Part shown: piece by piece, positions 54,265-64,000 of the stretch
Layout: the number at the start of each line of letters is the position of its first letter
How positions within the stretch are numbered: position 1 is the first letter of the stretch
Assembly (NCBI GenBank): GCA_963971535.1
Contig: CAXASK010002155.1
Location: 1-64,000 of the forward strand
Reading direction: 5' to 3'
DNA length: 64,000 nucleotides
DNA from: Notolepis coatsorum
Taxonomy: Eukaryota; Chordata; Actinopteri; Aulopiformes; Paralepididae
Made by a program: the position numbers and the translations under genes
The notes under the pieces: generated by a model
What the model saw: only the letters and a program-made list of their open reading frames with translations
What the model was told of the DNA's origin: nothing
Databases searched by the model: none

Positions 54265-57200
54265 GCTTGCTGGGACCCCGGGAGATGCACCACCTAGCCA
54301 TCTGACGAGCGTCACCCTGGCCTGGGCGGACCAGCGGGTGACGGTGGGTGCACTCGTTGACTCTGGGGCTGATGAGAGCTTCCTGGATTTTGAGTTTGCC
54401 ACCCAGGCCAACATTCCACTTGAGAACCTCGAGAGGCCCTTGGAGGTTTTCGCGTTGGATCAGCACCGCCTGGCTGACATCACTCAACGCACCTGTCCTG
54501 TCCTCCTCACGATTGCTGGTAATCACGTTGAGAGACTCCAGTTCTTTATTACCAGATCCCCTCTAGTCCCAGTAGTTCTGGGTCATCCCTGGCTCACGCT
54601 GCATGAGCCCCACATCGCCTGGTCCTCCGGCACCATCATGGGGTGGAGCTCCTCCTGTCATGCCCAGTGTCTTCAGGCAGCGTCTAGTCCGTCGCCCCGG
54701 AGTTCCCCTAGTGTGCCGCCCCCGGACCTCTCAACTAGGTGTTCAGCAAGTCCCGGGCTCAGGTCCTTTCTCCTCATCGGCCTTACGACTGTGCAATCGA
54801 CCTCCGCTCTGGGGCTCCCATTCCCGGCAGCCGCCTTTACAGTATGACCGTCCCTGAGAAGGCAGCGATGGAGAAGTACATCTCTGAGTCCTTGGCAGCA
54901 GGCCTCATTCGGCCCTCGTCCTCCCTGGTGGCGGCCGGCTTCTTTTTTGTTGGGAAGAAGGACGGAGATCTCCGGCCCTGCATTGACTATCGCCAACTCA
55001 ACGAGATCACCATCAAGAACAAGCATCCTCTTCCTCTCATGAACTCCACCTTCGATCCCCTCACCCAGGCTACCGTCTTCACTAAACTGGACCTCCGGAG
55101 TGCCTACCATCTGGTCCGTATCCGAGAGGGCGACGAGTGGAAGACCGCCTTCAAGACTCCCAGGGGTCATTATGAGTATCTGGTGATGCCATTCGGCCTC
55201 ACCAACGCTCCGGCCATATTCCAGGCGCTCATGAACGACGTTCTCCGTGACATGCTCGAGGAGTTTGTGGTGGTCTACCTTGACGACATCCTCATCTTCT
55301 CCAAGACTCTCGAGGAACATGTCCAGCATGTCCGCCGAGTACTTGAGCGCCTTCTCCACAACCGGCTCTTCGTTAAGGTAGAGAAGTGCCGTTTCCACTC
55401 CAACTCCGTCGATTACCTTGGCTTCATCGTGGAGAGTGGCCAGACCCGAACCGACCCCCGCAAGATCCAGGCGGTGGAGGAGTGGCCGGAGCCCTCCTCT
55501 CGGAAGGAGCTACAAAGCTTCCTCGGTTTCGCAAACTTTTACCGGAGGTTCATCCGGAACTACAGCCAAGTGGTGGAACCGCTTACCAGGCTGACCTCTC
55601 CCTCCCTGCCGTTTGACTGGTCTCCAGCGGCCTGCGCTGCGTTCCGTTCCCTCAAGAGGAGATTCACCACCGCCCCGGTCTTGCTCCACCCAGACCCCAA
55701 GAGGCAGTTCATTGTGGAGGTGGACGCCTCGGATACTGGACTAGGGGCTATCCTGTCTCAGTGGTCGGCGACGGACCAGAAGGTCCATCCGTGCGCCTTC
55801 TACTCTCGTTGTTTCCTTCCTGCTGAGAGGAACTATGACATTGGAAATCGGGAGCTGCTGGCGGTAGTGGCTGCCTTGGAGGAGTGGCGTCATTGGCTGG
55901 AGGGGGCCGAGGAACCGTTCACCATTTGGACAGACCATAAGAACTTGATGTACATCCGTGCTTCCAAGCGCCTCAACGGCCGACAAGCAAGGTGGGCCAG
56001 CTTCCTCAGTCGGTTCGACTTCTCTTTGACCTTTCGCCCTGGGTCCCGCAACACGAAGGCCGACTCTCTGTCCCGGTTACACTCCAAGGGGGCTCCAACC
56101 ACTGAGGATCCGACTCCCATCCTCCCTGAGGTCAGGGTGGTGGGAGTGGTCACCTTGGGCATCGAGACCGTGGTCAGGCGTGCCTTACGTTTCCATCCCG
56201 CTCCAAGCAACGTACCTTATTGTCGCCTCTTCGTCCCCGACTCAGTCCGGTCCCGGGTTCTTCAATGGGGCCATACTAGCCGGTTTGCCTGCCACCCCGG
56301 CATCCACCGCACTTTCTCCTTCCTGGCTCGTCGGTTCTGGTGGCCCACCATGAGGAACGACGTCAGGGAGTTCGTACTGGCCTGCACGGTCTGCGCCCGC
56401 AGCAAGGCCTCTCACCAGGCACCCTCCGGTCTACTACAGCCACTTCCCATTCCGAGCCGCCCTTGGTCCCATGTGGCGTTGGACTTCGTCACTGGCCTTC
56501 CACCTTCCCAGGGAAACACTGTCCTTCTGACAGTGCTGGATCGTTTCAGCAAGGGGGTTCACCTCGTGGCCCTTCCCAAACTTCCATCAGCTTCCGAGAC
56601 AGCGGACCTCCTGACGAGCCATGTGTTCCGCCTCCATGGTTTCCCCCAGGACGTCGTCTCGGACCGGGGGCCCCAGTTCACTTCCCAGGTATGGCGGGCC
56701 TTTTGCAAGGGATTGGGGGCCACTGTTAGTCTTTCGTCTGGTTACCATCCACAGACTAACGGACAGACTGAGAGAATGAACCAGAGCGTGGAGTCTGCTC
56801 TCCAGTGTGTTGCCGCCAAGAGACCTGCTTCCTGGAGCCGGTTCCTCCCCTGGGTTGAGTATGCCATCAACTCCCTGGTCAGCTCCGCCACCGGCCTCTC
56901 GCCATTCGAGGTATCTCTGGGCTACCAACCCCCTCTTTTCTCTGCACAGGAGTCGGAAGTGGCAGTTCCCTCTGTGCAGGATAATCTCGACCGGTGTCGT
57001 CGTGTCTGGGAGATCACCACGACTGCGCTGCTCCGGGCATCGGAGCGCGCCAGTCGGGGAGCTAACCGACGTCGGATCCCTGCGCCGACTTACCAACCTG
57101 GGCAGAAAGTTTGGTTGTCCTCCAAGGATTAGTCCACCGCCAAGAAGCTTAATCCCCGGTTCGTCGGCCCTTTCGAGATCCGGAAGGTGCTCAGTCCCAC

Positions 57201-57609
57201 GGCGGTGAGTCTTAAGCTTCCAGCGTCCATGCGCATTCATCCTGTGTTTCATGTGTCCCGAGTGAAGCCTGTCTCTCTCAGTCCCCTGATGCCGCCTGCC
57301 CCAGATCCGCCTCCTCCCGAGATGGTGGACGGACACCCCCAGTGGAAGGTCCGCCGGCTCATGGACATCCGGCTCCGAGGACGGGGGTTCCAGTATCTGG
57401 TGGACTGGGAGGGATACGGTCCTGAGGAACGGAGCTGGGTCTCCCAACAGCTCATCATGGATCCCGCCCTGATCACCGACTTCCATCATTCCCATCCGGA
57501 GAAGCCGAGGCCGGGCAGGTCGCCGGGTGGCTCCCGTGGAGGGGGGGGTACTGTGAGGGCTGGCCCAGTACCGCACGCTTCCAGGTACCAATTACCTTCA
57601 CGCAACTGA
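54221..57609 (+). pseudogene. pol: protease, RT, RNase H, integrase, chromodomain; interrupted
   Basis: Protease in the first frame: ALVDSGADESFLD (active-site DSGA) and VPVVLGHPWLTLHEPHIAWS. A frame change and TAG codons near 54690-54738 precede the main frame (54739-57132, 797 codons). RT follows, with [33 protein letters not shown] and [12 protein letters not shown] (YLDD at residues 180-183). RNase H has [28 protein letters not shown] and TDHKNLMYI. Integrase has a His-x3-His…Cys-x2-Cys zinc site (HPGIHRTF … CTVC), catalytic Asp in ALDFVTGLP and [10 protein letters not shown], and Glu in [13 protein letters not shown] at 57130 interrupts before RFVGPFEI. Downstream, [20 protein letters not shown] and [11 protein letters not shown] form a chromodomain. 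Confidence 0.95.
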
Positions 57610-58253
57610 AGGGAGTTTCAAATCAGCTCGATGGGAGCCCTTATATACTCAGGGTTTCTGAACGTTCAGTGTCGGGTCGTTTTGCTTACCACCACCTGCT
57701 GCTTGTTCCTCCCGTGTTGTTTCTCCGTTGTTTTTTCCAGTACGTTTTCCTGGAGATCGCCGCTGTTACCCCTCTCTGCCCCGTGGACCCGTGCCTCGTT
57801 TTTCTCCCGTTGCCCTCGGTGAGTTTTTGGAAGTACATTTTTGATGCTCTGTTTTCCTCATTCTTTCCTGGACTCAAGACCTGCATTCTGTTTTTGTGTG
57901 TTCCGTTAACACTGAAGAGGTGTCGCTTGTTTTAATTACTGGACTCTACTTATTACTGGACTGCCTCGTAATCCCTACGCTCGCTTATTGAAACTCTTTT
58001 TCTCTGTTCCTCTCGAGTGGATATACAAGAAACTGCAGAGCCGCAGAGCCAGGGCCGCAGCGCCACAGAGCCAACTCTGCTCTGGGCCGAGCTGCAGAGC
58101 CGCAGAGCCTACTCTACTCAAGGACATTCCCCCTGAATGCTTTATGTTGTTTTTTTGCTCTTTCTGTTTGTAAATAAATACGCCCATTGTTTTTGGCTAA
58201 CTCTGAACTACCTGTCTGTGTCGTGCTGTTGGGGTTGTTTACAAACCTTAACA
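57552..58253 (+). repeat. 3' LTR of the sushi-like element
   Basis: 702 bp, preceded by the purine tract at 57537-57551 and followed by AAAGG. It is almost identical (one difference seen) to the LTR at 60983. Confidence 0.93.
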
Positions 58254-58753
58254 AAAGGTTTATCTTATCTTGCTGTCATTACCCTGTCCTTAGACCGGTT
58301 ACATGTTTATGACCAGCCCTACTGTCCAAGAACAGGAGTAGGATCTGGCCCTAATTCCTAGACATCAAACATTATTGTATGCATTGGTGGTGATCAGGGG
58401 TGCAGTGCTGGGCAAACGCGGTCAAACGGCGTTTGGCCTTCGTCACTGAGGCCGAAGTACGCGCATCCTATTATTATGCAAAGTCTAGGTGATAAAATGA
58501 CTCGTCGCGCCACTTTTCATATATTTACATTATATAATCACCTGACAGCTGGGCATGTAGGAAAGAATTCTGAATGTAATAATTCTCCAGACTTTTTAAT
58601 ACCCTGCAGATACCCTGACACACACACACCTGGTCCCTGCCACACACACCCCCTCCTAATGTACATTTCCCTCCCCCTCGTATGTATATATTTACTGTTA
58701 GGATCTCTGGTTAACAGTACTGTATATTTGCATATCTTGTATGTCACAAATGT
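58254..58753. other. flank of the retrotransposon with a LINE-A fragment
   Basis: AAAGGTTTATCTTATCTTGC continues the pre-insertion site. Bases 58655-58753 (AATGTACATTTCCCTCCCCC, TAACAGTACTGTATATTTGC) are LINE-A 3' UTR. It is repeated at 61685-62184. Confidence 0.7.
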
Positions 58754-61040
58754 CCAGCATGTCCGCCGAGTACTTGAGCGCCTTCTCCACAACCGGCTCT
58801 TCGTTAAGGTAGAGAAGTGCCGTTTCCACTCCAACTCCGTCGATTACCTTGGCTTCATCGTGGAGAGTGGCCAGACCCGAACCGACCCCCGCAAGATCCA
58901 GGCGGTGGAGGAGTGGCCGGAGCCCTCCTCTCGGAAGGAGCTACAAAGCTTCCTCGGTTTCGCAAACTTTTACCGGAGGTTCATCCGGAACTACAGCCAA
59001 GTGGTGGAACCGCTTACCAGGCTGACCTCTCCCTCCCTGCCGTTTGACTGGTCTCCAGCGGCCTGCGCTGCGTTCCGTTCCCTCAAGAGGAGATTCACCA
59101 CCGCCCCGGTCTTGCTCCACCCAGACCCCAAGAGGCAGTTCATTGTGGAGGTGGACGCCTCGGATACTGGACTAGGGGCTATCCTGTCTCAGTGGTCGGC
59201 GACGGACCAGAAGGTCCATCCGTGCGCCTTCTACTCTCGTTGTTTCCTTCCTGCTGAGAGGAACTATGACATTGGAAATCGGGAGCTGCTGGCGGTAGTG
59301 GCTGCCTTGGAGGAGTGGCGTCATTGGCTGGAGGGGGCCGAGGAACCATTCACCATTTGGACAGACCATAAGAACTTGATGTACATCCGTGCTTCCAAGC
59401 GCCTCAACGGCCGACAAGCAAGGTGGGCCAGCTTCCTCAGTCGGTTCGACTTCTCTTTGACCTTTCGCCCTGGGTCCCGCAACACGAAGGCCGACTCTCT
59501 GTCCCGGTTACACTCCAAGGGGGCTCCAACCACTGAGGATCCGACTCCCATCCTCCCTGAGGTCAGGGTGGTGGGAGTGGTCACCTTGGGCATCGAGACC
59601 GTGGTCAGGCGTGCCTTACGTTTCCATCCCGCTCCAAGCAACGTACCTTATTGTCGCCTCTTCGTCCCCGACTCAGTCCGGTCCCGGGTTCTCCAATGGG
59701 GCCATACCAGCCGGTTTGCCTGCCACCCCGGCATCCACCGCACTTTCTCCTTCCTGGCTCGTCGGTTCTGGTGGCCCACCATGAGGAACGACGTCAGGGA
59801 GTTTGTACTGGCCTGCACGGTCTGCGCCCGCAGCAAGGCCTCTCACCAGGCACCCTCCGGTCTACTACAGCCACTTCCCATTCCGAGCCGCCCTTGGTCC
59901 CATGTGGCGTTGGACTTCGTCACTGGCCTTCCACCTTCCCAGGGAAACACTGTCCTTCTGACAGTGCTGGATCGTTTCAGCAAGGGGGTTCACCTCGTGG
60001 CCCTTCCCAAACTTCCATCAGCTTCCGAGACAGCGGACCTCCTGACGAGCCATGTGTTCCGCCTCCATGGTTTCCCCCAGGACGTCGTCTCGGACCGGGG
60101 GCCCCAGTTCACTTCCCAGGTATGGCGGGCCTTTTGCAAGGGATTGGGGGCCACTGTTAGTCTTTCGTCTGGTTACCATCCACAGACTAACGGACAGACT
60201 GAGAGAATGAACCAGAGCGTGGAGTCTGCTCTCCAGTGTGTTGCCGCCAAGAGACCTGCTTCCTGGAGCCGGTTCCTCCCCTGGGTCGAGTATGCCATCA
60301 ACTCCCTGGTCAGCTCCGCCACCGGCCTCTCGCCGTTCGAGGTATCTCTGGGCTACCAACCCCCTCTTTTCTCTGCACAGGAGTCGGAAGTGGCAGTTCC
60401 CTCTGTGCAGGATAATCTCGACCGGTGTCGTCGTGTCTGGGAGATCACCACGACTGCGCTGCTCCGGGCATCGGAGCGCGCCAGTCGGGGAGCTAACCGA
60501 CGCCGGATCCCTGCGCCGACTTACCAACCTGGGCAGAAAGTATGGTTGTCCTCCAAGGATTAGTCCACCGCCAAGAAGCTTAATCCCCGGTTCGTCGGCC
60601 CTTTCGAGATCCGGAAGGTGCTCAGTCCCACGGCGGTGAGTCTTAAGCTTCCAGCGTCCATGCGCATTCATCCTGTGTTTCATGTGTCCCGAGTGAAGCC
60701 TGTCTCTCTCAGTCCCCTGATGCCGCCTGCCCCAGATCCGCCTCCTCCCGAGATGGTGGACGGACACCCCCAGTGGAAGGTCCGCCGGCTCATGGACATC
60801 CGGCTCCGAGGACGGGGGTTCCAGTATCTGGTGGACTGGGAGGGATACGGTCCTGAGGAACGGAGCTGGGTCTCCCAACAGCTCATCATGGATCCCGCCC
60901 TGATCACCGACTTCCATCATTCCCATCCGGAGAAGCCGAGGCCGGGCAGGTCGCCGGGTGGCTCCCGTGGAGGGGGGGGTACTGTGAGGGCTGGCCCAGT
61001 ACCGCACGCTTCCAGGTACCAATTACCTTCACGCAACTGA
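58754..61040 (+). pseudogene. duplicated pol fragment (RT end to chromodomain)
   Basis: It begins in the RT just after [16 protein letters not shown], so it lacks the polymerase active site. It includes connection, RNase H, integrase ([15 protein letters not shown]) and chromodomain with the same TAG after WLSSKD (60561-60563). An open frame from 58476 joins upstream LINE-A/flank codons to this fragment across the duplication junction (695 codons). This fusion is accidental. Confidence 0.93.
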
Positions 61041-61684
61041 AGGGAGTTTCAAATCAGCTCGATGGGAGCCCTTATATACTCAGGGTTTCTGAACGTTCAG
61101 TGTCGGGTCGTTTTGCTTACCACCACCTGCTGCTTGTTCCTCCCGTGTTGTTTCTCCGTTGTTTTTTCCAGTACGTTTTCCTGGAGATCGCCGCTGTTAC
61201 CCCTCTCTGCCCCGTGGACCCGTGCCTCGTTTTTCTCCCGTTGCCCTCGGTGAGTTTTTGGAAGTACATTTTTGATGCTCTGTTTTCCTCATTCTTTCCT
61301 GGACTCAAGACCTGCATTCTGTTTTTGTGTGTTCCGTTAACACTGAAGAGGTGTCGCTTGTTTTAATTACTGGACTCTACTTATTACTGGACTGCCTCGT
61401 AATCCCTACGCTCGCTTATTGAAACTCTTTTTCTCTGTTCCTCTCGAGTGGATATACAAGAAACTGCAGAGCTGCAGAGCCAGGGCCGCAGCGCCACAGA
61501 GCCAACTCTGCTCTGGGCCGAGCTGCAGAGCCGCAGAGCCTACTCTACTCAAGGACATTCCCCCTGAATGCTTTATGTTGTTTTTTTGCTCTTTCTGTTT
61601 GTAAATAAATACGCCCATTGTTTTTGGCTAACTCTGAACTACCTGTCTGTGTCGTGCTGTTGGGGTTGTTTACAAACCTTAACA
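60983..61684 (+). repeat. duplicated LTR
   Basis: Third LTR copy, part of the second duplication unit. Confidence 0.93.
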
Positions 61685-62084
61685 AAAGGTTTATCTTATC
61701 TTGCTGTCATTACCCTGTCCTTAGACCGGTTACATGTTTATGACCAGCCCTACTGTCCAAGAACAGGAGTAGGATCTGGCCCTAATTCCTAGACATCAAA
61801 CATTATTGTATGCATTGGTGGTGATCAGGGGTGCAGTGCTGGGCAAACGCGGTCAAACGGCGTTTGGCCTTCGTCACTGAGGCCGAAGTACGCGCATCCT
61901 ATTATTATGCAAAGTCTAGGTGATAAAATGACTCGTCGCGCCACTTTTCATATATTTACATTATATAATCACCTGACAGCTGGGCATGTAGGAAAGAATT
62001 CTGAATGTAATAATTCTCCAGACTTTTTAATACCCTGCAGATACCCTGACACACACACACCTGGTCCCTGCCACACACACCCCC

Positions 62085-62429
62085 TCCTAATGTACATTTC
62101 CCTCCCCCTCGTATGTATATATTTACTGTTAGGATCTCTGTTTAACAGTACTGTATATTTGCATATCTTGTATGTCACAAATGTAACAGTACTGTATATC
62201 TGTATGTCATACATGTCATGATTAGATTAAATTAGATGATTAGATTCGATTTTTATATCTGTATATGTCATATATGTTATGATGAATTGAAAATGGGGGA
62301 CACTGATGTAAACAAGACGAAAGTCTTTCTCTGATCTGTATCCCCTTAACAATTGTGTGTATTGAGTTGTACTGTACTGTATCCATTCTGCAATCTGTTA
62401 ATTAAAGTTTTCAATCAATCAATCAATCA
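62085..62429 (+). mobile_element. LINE-A 3' fragment
   Basis: TAACAGTACTGTATATTTGC through GAAAATGGGGGACACTGATG to CTGCAATCTGTTAATTAAAG and (CAAT)n, ending at about 62429. An ATTAGATTAAATTAGATGAT insert lies at 62221. The tail ends about 8 bp from the BTB exon. Confidence 0.85.
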
Positions 62430-62436
62430 CACACAC

Positions 62437-62649
62437 CTGGTCGTGGAAGTAGGGCGAGGAGGCAGCCAGGACGCAGCGGTGGGCCTTGAACACCTGCCCC
62501 TGCACCTGGATGGAGAGGTCACAGAGCCGGCCCTCCTCCCTCTGCCTGTTCAGGCCGTCCAGCACGGAGGCCTGGGCGCTGGGGAAGCTCACCTGGACCA
62601 CGCAGGGGTCAGAGCCGGAGCTGCTGCAGCCCGCGTCCAGAGACTGCAT
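62437..62649 (-). CDS. BTB/POZ-domain exon of a ZBTB-type gene (partial)
   Basis: The minus-strand frame starts MQSLDAGCSSSGSDPC and continues VQVSFPSAQASVLDGLNRQR and LCDLSIQVQGQVFKAHRCVL, then AASSPYFHDQ. This is the first half of a BTB domain (LCD-x-V/I-x-V…F-x-AHR-x-VLAA-SPYF), most like ZBTB22 as I recall it. A pyrimidine-rich tract ending CTGCCCAG lies directly before the ATG, a good splice acceptor. The last codon CAG is followed by GTGTGTGTG, a possible splice donor. The rest of the BTB domain and the zinc fingers should follow to the left, but I see none in the window. Either the intron is very long and repeat-filled, or insertion of LINE-A at 62429 truncated the exon. The full protein would be a DNA-binding transcriptional regulator in the nucleus. 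Confidence 0.72.
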
Positions 62650-62805
62650 CTGGGCAGGACAGACGGACGGGAGAGAGTGTTAATCCAAGGAAACTCCTCT
62701 GTACATGTAGGACTTAAGACGGTTAGTTATACAGTATAAAAAATACATCCAGTACAAATTCACTTTAACTATGAATTTCATATACGGTATATCTGGGCGT
62801 ATGTG
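62650..62805. other. putative upstream intron or 5' UTR sequence
   Basis: CTCTCTCCCGTCCGTCTGTC just upstream (minus strand) looks like a branch/polypyrimidine region. No further exon recognised. Confidence 0.35.
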
Positions 62806-63063
62806 GGGGTGACAGTGGCTCGAGAGGTAGAGCAGTCGTCTGGCAATCCGGAGGTTCCCGGTTCGATTCCCGCTCCTCCCGGGCAGCGTGTCGATGTGTC
62901 CTTGAGCAAGACACTTAACCCCTAATTGCTCCCGATGAGCAGGTTGGCACCTTGCATGGTTGCCTCCGCCGTCGGTGTGTGAATGGGTAAAATGTGAGTA
63001 ACAAATTGTAAAGCATTTTGGAAAAAGGCTCTATATAAAAAAGCAGCCATTTACCATTTACCA
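62806..63063 (+). mobile_element. SINE-1, copy 2
   Basis: A better-preserved copy: GGGGGTGACAGTGGCTCGAG (A box), CCCGGTTCGATTCCCGCTCC (B box), TCCTTGAGCAAGACACTTAA, ending AAAGCAGCCATTTACCATTT. Confidence 0.88.
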
Positions 63064-63075
63064 TGTGTTTTATTA

Positions 63076-63372
63076 CTTGTTTTTAGCGCCTTTGAGGTGC
63101 TTTGGTACCACGAGGTGCAAGCATAGTTGTAGTACCCTTGAATGAGTGCTCTTGCCAGAGTCTTCTTAAACCACTGGACTTCGGAATGGATGTAACAGTA
63201 CTACATACATGTTGTGTATGTCATAAATGTTATGAATTGAAAATGGGGGACCCTGATGTAAACAAGACGAAAGCCTTTCTCTGGTCTGCCCCCCTTAACA
63301 ATTGTGTGTATTGAGCTGTACTGTATTGTACCCATTCTGCAATCTGTTAACAATTTTCAATCAATCAACGTG
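63076..63372. mobile_element. LINE-A copy with internal inversion
   Basis: Bases 63076-63170 (TTGTTTTTAGCGCCTTTGAG, GGTGCTTTGGTACCACGAGG) match 51157-51230 in the same plus direction, so they are antisense to the LINE. Bases 63186-63372 are sense 3' UTR ending (CAAT)n. 5' sequence inverted relative to the 3' end is the signature of twin priming. Confidence 0.8.
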
Positions 63373-63436
63373 TTTCAGGATGTTTGGCCAGAGGGATTCA
63401 ACACTTCCCTCATACACGTCATTAAAGATGGATTTG

Positions 63437-63775
63437 CAGGGGCGGCTACGTGGCGTAGTGGGCAAGGCGCTCGCCACGAAATCTGGAGACGCTGGGCTTG
63501 CCTGTTCGAGCCCAGCGCTCCACATTTGCGTTCAGTTTAGCTGGTCGTCCGTACTAATACACATTGGCCGTATTAGGGGGTGGGAAACTGATGGGTGGGG
63601 ATCGGGCGTTGTGGACAGCGACTCCTACAGGTCGGTTGGTGTGCCTGCGCAGTAGAATCAGGAAGTGTCGGGGGCAGCGTGAGCCTCCCACGCGTTACTC
63701 CTCGCCACTGAGAGATCGAGCTGCGCAGGTGAAAAGATGCGACTGCTGTTACCTCAAGTACCGGAGGGGACTTGT
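63437..63775 (+). mobile_element. SINE-2, copy 3 (3'-truncated)
   Basis: GGGGCGGCTACGTGGCGTAG, then GCCTGTTCGAGCCCAGC (B box), GACAGCGACTCCTACAGGTC and GGTGAAAAGATGCGACTG. It diverges before the poly-A region. No target duplication is clear. Confidence 0.82.
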
Positions 63776-63788
63776 GCTATGTATGACT

Positions 63789-64000
63789 AGGGTGACCACC
63801 TGTCCCGCGAGTGATATTGGGCCGTTTGTCCCGCGTCCCGCAACAACAAAGCAATGTCCTGCAATTCAAAGATAAAAAAAAATATATATATATATATTTA
63901 TTTTTTATTTTTTATTTTTTATTTTTTATTTTTTATTTTTTATTTTTTATTTTTTATCTTTCAAGGATTATTATTTAAAAAATGTTTTAAATGTTGTTAA
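63789..64000. mobile_element. left end of a TAGGGTGACC-type element (runs off window)
   Basis: TAGGGTGACCACCTGTCCCG with TCCCGCGTCCCGC subterminal blocks resembles the ends of 36924-37294. The second end would lie outside the window. It is interrupted by the AT-rich tract below. Confidence 0.6.
63882..63958. repeat. (TA)n and (TATTTTT)n tract
   Basis: A short (AT)n followed by about eight copies of a 7-bp unit, TATTTTT. Confidence 0.93.

Larger units (their letters stand above)
52468..58253 (+). mobile_element. Ty3/Gypsy chromovirus, Tf1/sushi group
   Basis: 702-bp LTRs (52468-53169 and 57552-58253) begin TGTGAGGG and end CTTAACA. They are flanked by a 5-bp target duplication AAAGG (52463-52467 and 58254-58258). 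The interior carries gag with a CCHC knuckle, a DSGA protease, RT, RNase H, integrase and a C-terminal chromodomain. A polypurine tract GGAGGGGGGGGTAC precedes the 3' LTR. The LTRs differ by about 15 bases (roughly 2%). Stops and frame changes in gag, at protease/RT and near the integrase end make this copy inactive. Confidence 0.96.
55323..58753. repeat. segmental tandem duplication, first unit
   Basis: 3431 bp comprising the 3' part of pol, the 3' LTR and about 500 bp of flank. It is followed head to tail by 58754-62184. Confidence 0.95.
58754..62184. repeat. segmental tandem duplication, second unit
   Basis: The offset from the first unit is 3431 bp throughout (for example LTR start 57552 to 60983). 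I noted about ten base differences by eye, roughly 0.3%. The junction ATGT at 58750-58753 is shared by both parent ends (CACAAATGT and GAACATGTCC), a 4-bp microhomology. A tandem duplication after the element had decayed, or an assembly duplication, would explain it. Confidence 0.93.

Noticed and set aside
54673-55398. Minus-strand frame of 241 codons opposite RT
   Set aside because: Shadow of the RT reading frame.
56587-57591. Minus-strand frame of 334 codons opposite pol, repeated at 60018-61022
   Set aside because: Shadow frame on the reverse of a GC-rich coding region. Its sequence has no domain, while the plus strand encodes integrase and chromodomain.
53183-57609. Domesticated PEG10/RTL-type host gene
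   Set aside because: It has full LTRs, a target duplication, a primer site and a polypurine tract, and carries stops. It is an ordinary decayed retrotransposon copy.
58476-60563. Independent second retrotransposon insertion
   Set aside because: The 3431-bp offset is constant through pol, LTR and non-element flank, so this is a segmental duplication and not a new insertion.
62816-62880. Functional tRNA gene
   Set aside because: It is the head of SINE-1, repeated at 3397, and is followed directly by the SINE body.

Overview
This is a repeat-dominated stretch of a vertebrate genome, almost certainly a ray-finned fish. The evidence is a Tf1/sushi-type Ty3/Gypsy chromovirus, several L2-like and other non-LTR retrotransposon families in the fish style, tRNA-derived SINEs including one with a V-SINE-like core, hAT-like elements, and very abundant (TG)n, (CT)n and minisatellite DNA. 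No bacterial operons, ribosome binding sites or CRISPR arrays are present. Only one segment looks like an ordinary host gene: a BTB/POZ-domain exon of a ZBTB zinc-finger gene on the minus strand at 62437-62649.

Layout. 0-4.6 kb: unique and simple DNA, a 3' fragment of a non-LTR family called LINE-A here, and a tRNA-derived SINE (SINE-1). 4.6-8.3 kb: a complete LTR retrotransposon in minus orientation with two near-identical ~862-bp LTRs but no recognisable gag or pol. 8.9-9.9 kb: a 19-bp minisatellite. 10.3-14.1 kb: microsatellite, V-SINE-like copy and LINE remnants. 14.16-19.38 kb: a hairpin element next to a ~4.9-kb non-coding element with inverted ends that contains a 5S rRNA-derived block. 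20.7-23.2 kb: LINE fragments and three consecutive hairpins. 25.05-29.0 kb: a ~34-bp minisatellite split by a 5'-truncated L2 element.

29.9-38.4 kb is the most informative region. A 27-bp minisatellite holds a solo LTR (5-bp target duplication). The LTR holds a hAT-like element (8-bp duplication), which holds a LINE-A copy. That copy holds a DNA transposon with long inverted repeats (9-bp duplication), which holds an L2 copy (about 4-bp duplication). The long-TIR transposon carries subterminal arrays of a 172-bp unit and a frameshifted transposase-like gene that I cannot assign to a named superfamily. It is the best candidate for something undescribed.

39-52 kb: a 28-bp minisatellite, an RTE-like fragment, hAT relics, two copies of SINE-2 with 16-17-bp target duplications, a larger decayed L2 and the largest LINE-A copy. 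52.47-58.25 kb: the sushi-like retrotransposon, with LTRs, a self-complementary primer site, gag, protease, RT, RNase H, integrase and chromodomain, broken by stops and frame changes. Its 3' half plus flank (3431 bp) is tandemly duplicated at 58754-62184. 62.4-64 kb: the BTB exon, a second SINE-1, an inverted (twin-primed-looking) LINE-A copy, a third SINE-2 and one end of a TAGGGTGACC-type element.

All alignments were done by eye. Family names come from recognising motifs, not from searches, and most boundaries inside decayed repeats are accurate only to about ten bases.
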